In this document: piece by piece, positions 9,807-19,611 of the stretch | Layout: each line of letters opens with the position of its first letter | How positions within the stretch are numbered: the first letter of the stretch is position 1 | NCBI GenBank assembly: GCA_029255685.2 | Contig: CM055313.2 | Span: forward strand, 31,294,324 to 31,358,323 | Source: Silene conica | Lineage: Eukaryota > Streptophyta > Magnoliopsida > Caryophyllales > Caryophyllaceae | DNA: 64,000 nt | Reading direction: 5' to 3' | Position numbers and translations under genes: made by a program | The notes under the pieces: model-generated | Told to the model about the DNA's origin: nothing | Databases searched by the model: none | Seen by the model: only the letters and a program-made list of their open reading frames with translations

Positions 9807-12713
9807 TGTAACACCCCGTAATTTCCAAGTCTTTATATATTAATAAAATCTTATTTTAGTAATAATAATGATCCACAGTAAATAAATTTCCATCTAAATT
9901 CTATCGTTTTTGACAACGATATTAAAAATGCTCGTTTTAAACTTATACTCGTCAAACTACGAACAACTACTCTGTCTTTGTTACTAATTTTGAGATCCGT
10001 TAAGACATATTCAGCTCTTGATTGTAAAATAAAAGTTTTATATCTTTTTCTTAGCTTTCCAACGCCACCAACAACACCTCAATCGAAGTTCTGTGGAAGA
10101 AATTATGCCGAAAATACGAAAGGTTGTCGCAGAATATCCGCCTACGAGATGCTCGCTCGTTGCTACCTCTTCCTCTTGGCTTAAAAACTTCGACACATGG
10201 GCATTAGCACATCTTCCACTTGGCCTAAGATATTAGACACATGATCTAATCACTTCTTCCACATGGCCTAAGGTTCTTGACACATGACATATTGCTCTCG
10301 ACACTTGGCCTAAGGCCCTCGACAAATGGCCTAAGCCTCAACACTTGGCATTACTATTCCAACACTTGGCTTAAGCATGCAAAGTAAGTTACTTGCTTCC
10401 TAAGGTCTACAATGGCATGCATACCACTTTGCTTAACGTAATATACTCCTTCCCTTTCTCTATTTTCAGCTTGAATACACAAAACAAACACCGTTGTTAG
10501 GTGTTGTGCGCCATCACTTTCAAACCATCGTAAAATCTTCGTTTCTTATCGGTTTTCGACGATTTCCGCGCCTATATGTTCCTCTCCTCGCCCTTCATAT
10601 TTCTAGGTAAGAAAAGTCCAATATAAATTCATTCCTACCCTCTGGTCGTGGCCTTTAAGGCACGGATTTCAATGCTAACTCGCTTATTTGTGTGTAGCTA
10701 GTTCGGTCGTCCAAAACCGAAGTGGCTTTGAGTCAAAATCATGCTTATTGAAGAGCTATAAGGTAACGGTAGTGGGTTACTCGACTTTAATCGTCTATGT
10801 TTGCATGTGTTACATAAATTAGTGATACATATTATACTAGAAATATGTTTGATTAATTAGTTGTATGATTAGCTTTATAAGTTATATGTTTGGATAATTT
10901 TCATCTTGCATGGTTGTATTGGATGATATTCTAGTTGGAAATTCACTAAGGATTGTATTGTTAAATGAGGTTATGATCATTGAGGATGGTTAGTTTGATA
11001 GTCTTTCAAGTTCATAGTGCTTTGTTTACATTGGTTATTTCATAAAGTTTCAGCACCTTGACAAATCTGCCCATTGTCTTGTACAATTTATTTCGACATC
11101 TTAGAGTATCCATCTTTGAAAATGTTGATAATAGACCCCTGTTTATTTTAAGTTTAGAGTTTACCTCTAAAATTTCGTAATTTGCTTGCATGCCGTTTGT
11201 TCACAATAAATTATTTACGAACATTGCGCTGAAATACTCGCAGAACGGACAGTAGCTCAAAGATTATTTCGAAAACCATTCTTATACTTTGAAACTATTC
11301 TGTTCCTTTTTAATAATTAAACTTTGAAGAATTTAGATGATTTTAGGAGTTTACCTTGCCCCAAAATGTTTTATTAAACCCGTTTTATGAAGCAATACTT
11401 TTAATGCGACGATTTATGACATACTGTAAAGATAAGATTATAAACCCCTGTTAAGTTCGTCTTTTGAAAATGGTTATCTGATGAAAATTGTAGCTAAAAG
11501 TCTTAATAATCCTACCTAATTAGCCTTGTATCATTTCGATTTTATTTGAATTAATTATGAATTTTACGGCAGAGGACAGCTGAAATGTAAAACGCTTTTA
11601 AGACTTCTGTTTTATTAATCAGTTTCGTTTATTCTTCTCCCGTATGGAATGGAGTTAATTGTTGTCTTATTTATCGATTGTTGGCTTTTGTATGTAAATG
11701 AGTTTGGTTAACGGTTATGTTAGCTTATATTGTATTTTGATGACGGTTATGTTATCTTAAGATTAGTTGGGTGACGGTTATGTTGCCTTGCTTGTGTTTA
11801 GGTGACGGTTATGTCACCCTAAATTGTGTTGAAAACGGTTATGTTGCCTTGGTTGTGAATAGATAGCGGTGATATGATTTGTGTATCACTGTAATGAACA
11901 AACGCCACTCCTGTTATGGGATTTTATCTAACTATGTTCGGGATTGGTCGTGTCCGTGGTTATGCGGCCCGGTCCTCGTGTGTCGTTCGGTGTAGGTTAT
12001 TACATCGAGAGGTCTGGCCAGGTCTTAGGCATATAGTTGTCGGTTATGCGCTATACATAGTATCCGGATGACGTGGTTATGCGCTCCGGTAGCTAGGGCG
12101 CGGTTATACGTCCTAGCCTGTAAGTGGACCGGTTATACTCTCTGACTGTCAGTTGTAGCGGTTATGCTACCTGACGGCGTTCATTCTATTCTTGGTTGCT
12201 GTTGTTTGTGTGATTGGACATGCCATCAAGTGTTGGTCTCTGAGTCGATCACCTGGTTGTTTACCTGATTTTGAGTATTATGCTTTGACATTTATCTTAT
12301 TCACATGTATTACTCCATATACAATATGTTCTTATTGTTGTCTATTTGTATTCTGACGTAAAGTGGCTGGGAGAAACCTGAGTTACTCCCCACTGACTGT
12401 GGCGTTCATGTTTCATGAATGTAGGTTGGTGTTGTTTGGGGAAGACGTGTGGCTAGCGAGCATTGTTGATCATTTGACAATTACCTTTATGCTTAGTTTA
12501 GATTTAATTCATGTTGATATCGTGGGATACCTTATCCCTCGTTTATTTAAGTATTCGTGTATAATTTATACTTTCTTATTAGTTTTACTCTTCCGCTTGT
12601 TGTTTTGATATTCCGCGAAAAAGTTTTAATAAATATGTCGAAAAGTTTTTAAAAGTATCGTATTTCCGCTGCAAATTACTTGTTTATTTTATGTTGTATC
12701 GCGGGGTGTCACA
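9807..12713 (+). repeat. 3' LTR of the chromovirus-like element
   Basis: Direct copy of 3587-6473 with the same ends. It has about 20 extra bases near 10413-10432 and scattered substitutions along its length. It is followed by the right TGAGT duplication. Confidence 0.92.
11706..12175 (+). repeat. Hairpin array with constant GGTTAT loop (3' LTR copy)
   Basis: Counterpart of 5465-5935. Most stems are retained. The copy at 11829-11847 has lost part of its stem (GAAAAC opposite GTTGCC) and the one at 12125-12142 is also weakened. The copy around 12064-12090 has an outer CCGGA/TCCGG stem that the 5' LTR lacks (CCAAA there). Confidence 0.7.
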
Positions 12714-12718
12714 TGAGT
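12714..12718. repeat. Target-site duplication TGAGT, right copy
   Basis: Matches 3582-3586 exactly. Confidence 0.9.
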
Positions 12719-13062
12719 GGGGTGACATGTGGTAGAGGTGGAGTGTGGAAATAGGGTAGGTTTAGGCAGTAAATCTTTGACAAAGATTTTACCGATTTTG
12801 GTTGAGTGGTATATGGTAATATGTGATGTTTGGTCACTTATGGTACGTATAGTTGTATTTTGATTTAGTAGGATTTTGTAATATTTTGGTCGAAATCATG
12901 GTTGTATACAAACGTAAATAGCATTGCATAACATAGTCACAATTCGAGTATATAATCATTGTACGTATACACACGTAAACATGCAGCGGAACATACGGAA
13001 ACCGTCATACAATCTTGTGTAAACATAGTCAGTCATTGGGTTATTTCGGCTATTAAGATTGA
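12719..13062. other. Flanking DNA, no gene seen
   Basis: The left part continues the 5' flank of the exon at 3157-3439, which the retrotransposon insertion displaced. The right part probably holds the 3' non-coding end of the minus-strand copia fragment that follows. I see no purine tract or LTR boundary. Confidence 0.4.
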
Positions 13063-14160
13063 TTAGGTGTCACCGATTAAACCAATTTTCAACCGCAAAG
13101 TCTCAAATCGTTCTCTAGCCAATGGCTTGGTAAAGATATCTGCCCATTGTTTTTCCGTACTATAAAATTCCAACTTAATGTTTTTCTTTTCAACTTGGTC
13201 TCATAGGAAGTGATGTCTAACTTTAATATGTTTAGTTCGCGAGTGCTGAGCTGGGTTCTTAGATATAATTATCGCACTCGTGTTATCAAATAAAATAGTA
13301 ACACAACCTACATCGACACCATAGTCAAGCAACTGTTGTTGTAACCATAATAGTTGAGAACATACCAGTGCGGCTGCAATATATATTCTGCTTCGGCAGT
13401 TGAAAGAGCGACAAAATTTGGCTTCTTGGATCCCCATGATATTATGCATGGTCCAACAAAGGTAGCAAGGCCAGAAGTGATTTTCCTGTCTAAAGAACAT
13501 CCTGCATAATCCGCATCTGAATACCCTAATAGGTTAAAGTTGCAGTCCAAGGGATACCATAAATATAATTTTGACGTTCGGATTAGGTATCTTAGAATTC
13601 TTTTAACCGCAGTCATATGCGATTCTTTTGGTGCAGATTGAAATCTAGCACAGACGCAGACACTAAACATTATATCTGGACGACTTGCAGTAAGATAAAG
13701 AAGTGATCCAATCATATCTCTATATGTTGTTTTATCTACAAACTTACCGTCTTCATCTTTGGTTAACTTCTTATCTGTGACCATTGGTGTAGGCATTGGA
13801 TGAGAGGTTTCCATACCGAATTTCTTTAGCAATTCTTTGACATATTTTTGTTGATGAACTTTGATTTCGTCTTCTGTTTGTTGAATTTGTAGATCAAGGA
13901 AGAACTTCAGTTCTCCCATCATACTTATCTCAAATTCGGAAGTCATCAACTCGGAGAAGTACTTGCACAACTTTTTATTAGTTGAGCCGAAAATAATATC
14001 GTCAACATAGATCTGAACGACCATTAGATCTGAGTTCTCGCTTTTAAGAAATAGGGTTTTATCCACGGATCCCTCTTGAATCCACTATCCAACAGGAATT
14101 TTGATAGTTTGTAGTACCACGCTCTGGGTACTTGTTTTAGGCCATAGAGAGCTCCCTGTG
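13063..14160 (-). pseudogene. Ty1/copia pol fragment: RT C-terminal part and RNase H
   Basis: Read on the minus strand from about 14160, the frame begins in the 'ALYGLKQxPRAWY' block of copia reverse transcriptase. It passes the catalytic YVDD (about 14009-13998), the 'GELKFFLDLQIQQ' and 'Y-R-D-M-I-G-S-L-L-Y-L' blocks and the RNase H core ('GYSDADYAG', 'ALSTAEAEY', 'DNTSAI', 'HSRTKHI'), and ends at a TAA at 13063-13065 after the usual 'DIFTKPL' C-terminus. Breaks: an extra base near 14066, a two-base AT expansion near 13381-13386, and an in-frame TGA at 13201-13203 where the family has Arg (CGA to TGA). N-terminal RT, integrase, protease and gag are absent. The 'VDDIIFGSTN' signature suggests the Tork/SIRE side of copia. 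Confidence 0.92.
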
Positions 14161-14237
14161 GAATTCGCCCCTACTTCCGCTAGCTTCAGTTAGTAGACCT
14201 AGGTTTATCTTTGATACTAAACGACGGTATTAAATTT
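14161..14237 (+). repeat. Remnant of an Athila-type 5' LTR end (tentative)
   Basis: About 75 bases lie between the copia fragment and a tRNA-Asp primer site. By position they should be the last part of a 5' LTR, but there is no upstream LTR body and no clear CA end. Confidence 0.35.
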
Positions 14238-14255
14238 TGGCGCCGTTGTCGGGGA
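14238..14255 (+). other. Primer-binding site, tRNA-Asp type (Athila class)
   Basis: TGGCGCCGTTGTCGGGGA is one base off the complement of the plant tRNA-Asp 3' end. This primer is characteristic of Athila-class Ty3/gypsy elements. Confidence 0.85.
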
Positions 14256-14353
14256 GGCAATAGGTTTTAAGTTTTTGTGTTAGTTTATTTTATTTTGTCT
14301 TAAGGAATTTCTTTTAATTCCTTAGGACCATTCTCTTCCAGGTCTATTTCACG

Positions 14354-15382
14354 GTGTTACGGGATAAGACCACCATGTTCCGCTATGTGGAACAACGGGT
14401 GGTAATTTGTGAAAGATGCGGTTATACAGGAAACGTTGCAGTTTGCTGTATGGCCAAGCGTGACCAAGTTTATGCCTACCAACAACATAAACAAGGTTAC
14501 TCTGAGGAGATTAACGAGATAAGGTCCACCATCGAGACCTTGGCAGTTCAAATTCAGGAAAGTGAGAAGGTGAAAGATGCATCAATCAAACGTCTCGAGT
14601 TTCAGATTGCTCATCTAGTGTTGGAGCAAGAAAATATGTTCGACCAAGTAGCAACTGACCCTCTACTGATCGATAGCGACGATGAAGACGAGGAAGATAT
14701 GGGAGGAATGAGGAACTCTTTCTTTCCTTACATAGAACAAGCATCAGAAACAGAAGAGGAGAACGGTCAAGCTATCCCACTCGCCCGATGGATAGACATA
14801 GATGACGACGATGATATGTTTGATGCACAACCTTACCGTTTTGGCGTTGACAATGAAGTGCAGGAACTTTCGCGAGATTCGTGCTTTGAAAATTCCATGT
14901 TTGACGATCTGACCGACTTCGCATTTATGCAGGATCCTGATTTCCTGGAGGACGCATCGGAAAAAGGAGAGGAAACTGAACAAATGGACAGCTGTGTCCA
15001 ATCGAACATACGGGATGCATAAATGGTTGATCGAGCTGAAGACAGCGTTCGAACGGGTTATCTTAGCAAGGATAATACTCGATCGAGTGATACGGTTACT
15101 CGATCGAGTGATGCTGTAGAGGAAGTTATTCGATCGAGTATCCTGCAGGTTCGATCGAGTAAATTTGCTACCCGATCGAGATATTCTGCTGCAGAAAGCA
15201 CTCGATCGAGTGATACACAGAGTCGATCGAATGCAGTGCCAGTTAGGAGCAATCATTCGATAGTTGCACTTATTCCAAACAATGATAAGGCAGTAACCGC
15301 AAACTACCCCTATTCGATGGAGGGTATGCTTTCTTTTTCGTCATTACCAACAGTTTTTGTTCATCACCATCCATTGACTTAA
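14354..15382 (+). pseudogene. Athila-type gag remnant (C-terminal part) with RSS-repeat tail
   Basis: The open frame 14354-15022 has a zinc-knuckle-like C-x2-C-x4-N-x4-C near residues 19-32 (Asn in place of the usual His), then a helical 'I-N-E-I-R-S-T-I-E-T-L ... I-K-R-L-E-F-Q-I-A-H-L' stretch. The latter matches the IKNLE-Q-GQLA region after the knuckle in Athila gag. An acidic segment rich in Asp and Glu follows. A single TAA at 15020-15022 interrupts the same frame, which continues to 15382 and reads palindrome cluster B as repeated (T/I/V)RSS. The N-terminal gag (capsid) part is missing: the knuckle comes only about 150 bases after the primer site. Function is probably lost. Confidence 0.6.
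15078..15231. repeat. Palindrome cluster B (CTCGATCGAG x7)
   Basis: Copies, some with one changed base, start at 15078, 15099, 15129, 15150, 15171, 15201 and 15222. The spacing is strictly 21, 30, 21, 21, 30, 21 bp. All are multiples of three, so each copy is read in the same codon phase of the gag-like frame. Confidence 0.9.
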
Positions 15383-15384
15383 AT

Positions 15385-15951
15385 TTGGCTGTCAGGATAA
15401 CGCCTCCGCCCCAGTTTGGGAGCAATTCGGAGGAATATCGTCTTGTTTCTTCTTATACGGGTTTAGACAAATTAATAGACCCTGGAGGAGGATTTGAAGA
15501 CCATGTTCCACACGAGACGAAGCTGCGAAAGAGGACTGACAGCGGCCTGATTAAAGCTATAATGAACTCTTGTACTACCATTGCCGTACTGTGGAGGCTA
15601 ATGCAGAATTTGATGACCGCTGAAGTGATCGCATTCAGTCAGCAGCCCTGTCGAGGGGCAATGAACTTTTATTTCTGAACTTTTTGGGCCGGGTTTGCAA
15701 CCTCGTGCAATTTGTAGCAAACAAATTTACAATTTTTGTTAGACTTAGACTATCGTTGCTTAAACTGTTAAACTTTTAGTAGGAATCCGTAGGTAGAATG
15801 AGGACTATGCGTGTATCCGAGACAATTTTGTGGTTTTTGTATGCTTGTAGTCTGTTTGGTACTTTTGTGCAGGTATCAACTGGCAAAAAGGAAGAAACAA
15901 GGACGAAAACAGAAGGAAAGAAGGAAAAACGAGCTTCATAGTAGAAAAGGC
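15385..15951 (+). other. Athila-type interior, no recognisable domain
   Basis: An open stretch to 15678 has no ATG at its start and no domain I recognise; it may be a decayed piece of the polyprotein. From 15679 the sequence is U-rich and non-coding and ends in a TTTTGTGCAG acceptor-like tract (about 15863-15872) before an A/G-rich stretch. Confidence 0.4.
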
Positions 15952-16130
15952 CTCGATCGAGCACCAGTGAAGAAATGGTCAATCGAGCTTGTAAGAGCTC
16001 GATCGAGGAGAAATCAGTCGAGGAACCACCAGTACTGACAACCACTCGATCGAGTGGATTTCAGTACTCGATCAAGCAAATCTCCCTTAAGTGACTCACT
16101 CGATCGAGCAGTTTTAACTACTCGATCGAG
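15952..16130. repeat. Palindrome cluster C (CTCGATCGAG x7, some degenerate)
   Basis: Copies start at 15952, 15978 (degenerate), 15998, 16045, 16067 (one change), 16099 and 16121; a half-site lies near 16015. Spacings are 26, 20, 47, 22, 32 and 22 bp. Unlike cluster B they are not in one codon phase. The last copy ends 14 bp before a TATA box. Confidence 0.88.
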
Positions 16131-16144
16131 TAGTTCTCAGTCCA

Positions 16145-16150
16145 TATAAA
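16145..16150 (+). promoter_or_regulatory. Putative internal TATA box upstream of the Athila-type ORF
   Basis: TATAAA inside CATATAAAGGG lies 14 bp after palindrome cluster C and about 425 bp before the ORF start. The sequence after it is leader-like (C/T-rich, no long ORF). Promoter use is inferred from position only. Confidence 0.5.
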
Positions 16151-16421
16151 GGGAAGTCTTCAATGCTCTTCTCATTTCACTCGATTTCGGTTTTTTCGAA
16201 CCCCTTTTCCCTCGATTCCTCTCAAATTCCTTGTTTTTCCTTAATCGAATCAATAAATCTTACCTTTCATCAACCCTAATTGCTTAATCGAGTGAAAGCC
16301 CTATCAAATTCAAGCTCAATTTCGAGTAATTTGGGATTTTCGGAAACTAGGGTTTACTCGTTCGAATAAGGCGAATTTCGGTTGTTTAATTGTGATTTCT
16401 TGCTTATTTCATCTTCATCAA

Positions 16422-16572
16422 GTAAGTCGTTTTTGTCGTCCAAATTCCATGCCATTTCAATTCTTACCCCAAATTTCGAATTTAGCGTTGTGATATGGGA
16501 TTTGTACGAATTTTTTTCGAATTACTTGTTGATTTTGAGTTGTTTGAGTTTAATGGTGATTTCGATTTGCAG
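16422..16572 (+). other. Putative leader intron
   Basis: A consensus donor (AAG|TAAGT context; GT at 16422-16423) and an acceptor TTGCAG ending at 16572 bound a 151-bp, U-rich stretch. The acceptor is 2 bases before the ATG of the downstream ORF. Spliced env-like messages are known from some plant Athila-class elements, so this is plausible, but there is no transcript evidence here. Confidence 0.5.
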
Positions 16573-16574
16573 AG

Positions 16575-18432
16575 ATGGACGGAAAATCGACCACCACGGC
16601 TACCACCAGCACCACGGCAGCAGCCGCAGTGACTAGCCGAGCTCCATCCACCCCTGCCGTGGCAACCACTTCTGCTATGGTTGTCAGTCCCCACGTTCCT
16701 GCTATTACACGCACCATGCCACCGAGCACCACGACATACTACGCCACCTCCGTCACGACGATGGCACTAGTAGCCTCTTCCTCATCTGATAAGGGGAAGG
16801 AGAAAGTCCAAGTTCTGGGGCAGAAAGGTTGGAAGTCAATCCTCAGTATGCCACCTCGCCGCGCTCCCCGTCCACCAGCTACGCCTGTGACTCCCTCGCT
16901 CGAGGAAATCCCTGAGGTAACTTTCACTGACACCCATCAGAGAGATCAGATGGAGGTTTTAGTTGATAATTACATTCGTAGCAGTAGGTTTTTGCTTCGC
17001 CCTGACTTAGATAGACTAGGTTTGACTAGACCCCTAGTTGACCTATTGACTGGGACGGGGATGGCTGGGTTAGTGAACATGGTAGAATTGACCTACCGAG
17101 TGCCTACCTTGGAGTTCTTTAGCTCCTATTCCTTTTCGGCTGACACCTTTCTTGCCCACCTGACAGAGCCTTGCATTCATTTTCGACTCAAGAATGAGTC
17201 ATACGCCTGGACCCTAGCTAGGTTTGGGGAGGTTCTAGGGCTTACTAGTGACGGACACTTGAGACCACCTAGGAACTTAGTTCCGCAGATGTGGGAGGCC
17301 CTTTCACACATACCTTTCGCCAGCCGAAGGATCGCCCACGTCCATATGTAGTACGCATTTTCCTCCGCCTGCTAGGAGAGACTATTTTTGCGCGACCTGA
17401 GCCCAACAACATCCGTAACACTGAGTTGGCCATAGTCGCGGGGTACCTCAACATTGACAGTGGTACCCCTTTCGTCCTTAACATAGCCTATCTAGTGGCT
17501 ACCTACATTGGCGACATAGGTCGCAGAGTCACCGGCGCTGTTGTAGGCGGCGGGATCCTCACCAGGATCTATCGTTAAATCTTTAGTGCTAGACCTGATG
17601 ATGAGCCTGTCTCCCGCGACAATCTACCTTTCGATTGGTGCCATGGTCCAGTTGACCTGGTTCACCAATGTTGAGCGCCGGACTTGGAGGATCGTCGGGG
17701 CATCCACAGTAGTCCTCCCTTCTGACTCTTTACCTGAACTCACCCCTCTCACCACTGTTGAGGGACCCAGACCAAAGCCACTGACCCACCGCATCTCTTT
17801 CACCCCTTCCTCTGCAAAGAGGAAACGCACTTCACCTGAGAGAGAGGTTGGAGCCCCTTCAGGTTCTCTACCTTCATTCATCGTCATCACGACCCTCATC
17901 ATCCTCTCAGCCGACTACCTCTCATACCACTACCATCCCTACACCTACACCTTCACCTACACCATTCGCCACCCCTTCTTCATCATCATCATCCGCCCCA
18001 GGCTTCCCTGTACATTTCATTTTACCTCCACTTTCTGAGGTACCACCGGCCGCAAACCAAGGGTATCGTGAGCCTCTGCTTTTTGAGCTCCTCAGGGGCC
18101 AGTCCGTGCTTCAGAGGGATCTTGCCTTGGTCAGTTTTCCATATTATGACGCAAGGATGTGCACTGGCACATTACGTCCTCCCAGTGGTCCTCACCCCTC
18201 TTTCTACCGATACCCAGATGGTGGATACCCACAGACCTCACCTGAGGCACCTGTGGAGACACCGGTACAGATGGAGGTGAGGTGACGTGCGGAGGAGGAG
18301 GCCGCTCAGCATGCTAGTGCCAGTGGAGAGGCCGAGGCAGCAGAGAGCTCAGGTAAGGAGGATGGGAGTGAAAGTGGGAGTGAGGAGAATGGTAGCGGTG
18401 ATGAGGAGAGTTCGGAGGAGGATGCGGAGTGA
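16575..18432 (+). pseudogene. Athila-type second ORF (Athila ORF-1/plant-transposon-like), frameshifted
   Basis: ATG at 16575 opens a frame with a Thr/Ala/Ser-rich start (residues 1-70) and basic 'GKEKVQ ... PPRRAPRPP' stretch. The folded core follows: 'YRVPTLEFFSSYSF', then 'FRLKNESYAWTLARFGEVLGL', a pattern of the Athila ORF-1/putative plant transposon protein family. The core continues in the +1-shifted frame from about 17290 ('RIFLRLLGETIFAR ... NTELAIVAGYL'), in the first frame again from about 17640 ('WFTNVERRTWRIVGA'), and in a third frame from about 17880. That last part has a Pro/Ser/Thr linker and then an acidic Glu/Ser/Gly tail ending at TGA 18430-18432. An in-frame TGA at 18283-18285 looks like a CGA to TGA change. 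At least three frameshifts and one stop make it a pseudogene. The family's function is unknown; an env-like role has been suggested for ORFs in this position. Confidence 0.65.
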
Positions 18433-19322
18433 TAGTTGCAGCTGGTTTGGGAGGTTATGTATTCCTTACCCTTGTTTTCATCTTTAGTTTTCCTTTTATT
18501 TTACGTTTTATAGTTTTGTATATACCTTACCCCGTAGGAACATGTATTAGGTTGTGTACCCCCTTTCCCCTGTGTTGTAGCCAATGAGGACATTGTCTAG
18601 TTTGGTTTGGGGAGGAGTTTGCATCTTTTTGCGTCTGCATTTTTCATTTTTTCTTCCATGCATTCACGTTTCCTTTGTGCATTTGCAGTTTCTTTTTCAC
18701 TTTTTGCATTTCTTTTTCAAAAATACAAAAAAATGCACGTTTATTTTTGCATATAGACGAGTCAGAATGGAGTTTTCTGTGATGATATTGCCTTCTAGGA
18801 TCTTTGAGTTGATTTTTATCTGCAGTTATTCACCATCATTTAGTAAAACACCATTTAGCATGCCCTGAATTATGTTTTGAAAATTTTACTTGGACTTGCT
18901 GGACTTGACTTGACTTGTATTTGACAAACCACATATACTTTCTGAGTTTTTAGAGCCATACCTGGTGACATTCATGACCAGTTCATCTAGGATTGAGAGT
19001 AGTACTCCCTTCATATCATCGCATTTCACATGTATGACTTTTGATTGCTATCACATGTTAGGAGAATACTTGCATTTCCCTTTTCTCATTTTACCCATAT
19101 AACTCCACATTTAACCAAAAACTGCCAGTTGACCTATAAACTACACCCAGATTTAGCCTACCTTGTGTCAAGCTAGCTTTAGTGTTGTTTTGTGGTATAC
19201 GCTCAAGATATCAGTTTTGGTTTGGATTTCATTCGCGAGTTGGTATTTGAGAAGTTGGAACTTGAACTCGGAATTGTATGATTTGTCATGAACTTAGCAA
19301 AAGAAAAGAAAAAAACAAAGAA
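18433..19322 (+). other. 3' non-coding part of the Athila-type element
   Basis: A U-rich sequence without coding capacity. 'GACATTGTCTAG' followed by TTTGGTTTGGGGAGGA (18601-18616) resembles the motif and purine tract seen after the last ORF in many Athila elements. No LTR start could be defined. The end is A-rich (about 19300-19328) and runs into copia LTR sequence. Confidence 0.5.
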
Positions 19323-19611
19323 AGAAAATTGTAACAAAACAGTCCATGAAGCAATGAAAAAAAATGTGATTAAGTACACGGTAATTTTATCTTTGAAATT
19401 GACGTGAAAATTATTTTATTATTGTTGTCTTATCTTAAAATATTGAATTATTAAATCTTAAATCGATATTGTAAAATAAATATCCAACGGTTAAAAAGGA
19501 TTAAGATAATTAACTTATGAGTTAATTATTTATTCTAATATACTAAGGATTTTATTTATCCATAATTGTCAAAACCCTAATCTAGGAAAGCGTGACAAAA
19601 CGGTCCATGAT
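19323..19611 (+). repeat. Left part of a split copia LTR
   Basis: The block with 'CTTATGAGTTAATTATTT', 'ACTAAGGATTTTTATTTA'-like and 'AATTGTCAA' elements (about 19500-19575) matches 210-275 of the first copia LTR in the same order and orientation. The LTR is interrupted at 19611 by the tandem array and resumes at 59246. The start at about 19323 is approximate. Confidence 0.7.
19607..19611. repeat. Target-site duplication ATGAT, left copy of the tandem array
   Basis: ATGAT directly precedes the first TGTAATACTCC and is repeated after the ninth LTR at 59246-59250. No such duplication occurs between internal units. Confidence 0.92.

Larger units (their letters stand above)
3587..12713 (+). mobile_element. 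Complete non-autonomous LTR retrotransposon, chromovirus-like, LARD type
   Basis: Two direct LTRs (3587-6473, 2887 bp; 9807-12713, 2907 bp) flank a 3333-bp interior. All hallmarks are present: 5-bp duplication TGAGT on both sides, TG...CA ends, tRNA-iMet primer site, and a purine tract next to the 3' LTR. The interior has no gag, protease, RT, RNase H or integrase that I can recognise; the longest frames are about 117 codons and overlap on opposite strands. LTRs starting TGTAACACCCC and the TTTCGAGGACGAAA block before the purine tract are typical of plant Ty3/gypsy chromoviruses (Tekay/Del group), so I infer it was mobilised by such an element. The LTRs differ by scattered substitutions and an indel of about 20 bp, so the insertion is not recent. 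Confidence 0.9.
14238..19322 (+). mobile_element. Deleted Athila-type Ty3/gypsy element
   Basis: In order: tRNA-Asp primer site, C-terminal gag remnant, palindrome clusters B and C, an internal promoter with leader intron, an Athila-type second ORF, then U-rich non-coding sequence with a GGGGAGGA tract at about 18609-18616. Protease, reverse transcriptase, RNase H and integrase are all missing, so it is non-autonomous. No 3' LTR is visible before copia LTR sequence starts at about 19323, and the 5' LTR is nearly gone. The orientation is plus throughout. Confidence 0.7.

Noticed and set aside
15385-15678. A 97-codon gene
   Set aside because: There is no ATG at the start and no recognisable domain; it is better treated as decayed element interior.
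1697-16130. CRISPR-like array made of the CTCGATCGAG repeats
   Set aside because: The repeats are only 10-12 bp, fully palindromic, irregularly spaced and in a plant retroelement; there is no leader or cas gene.
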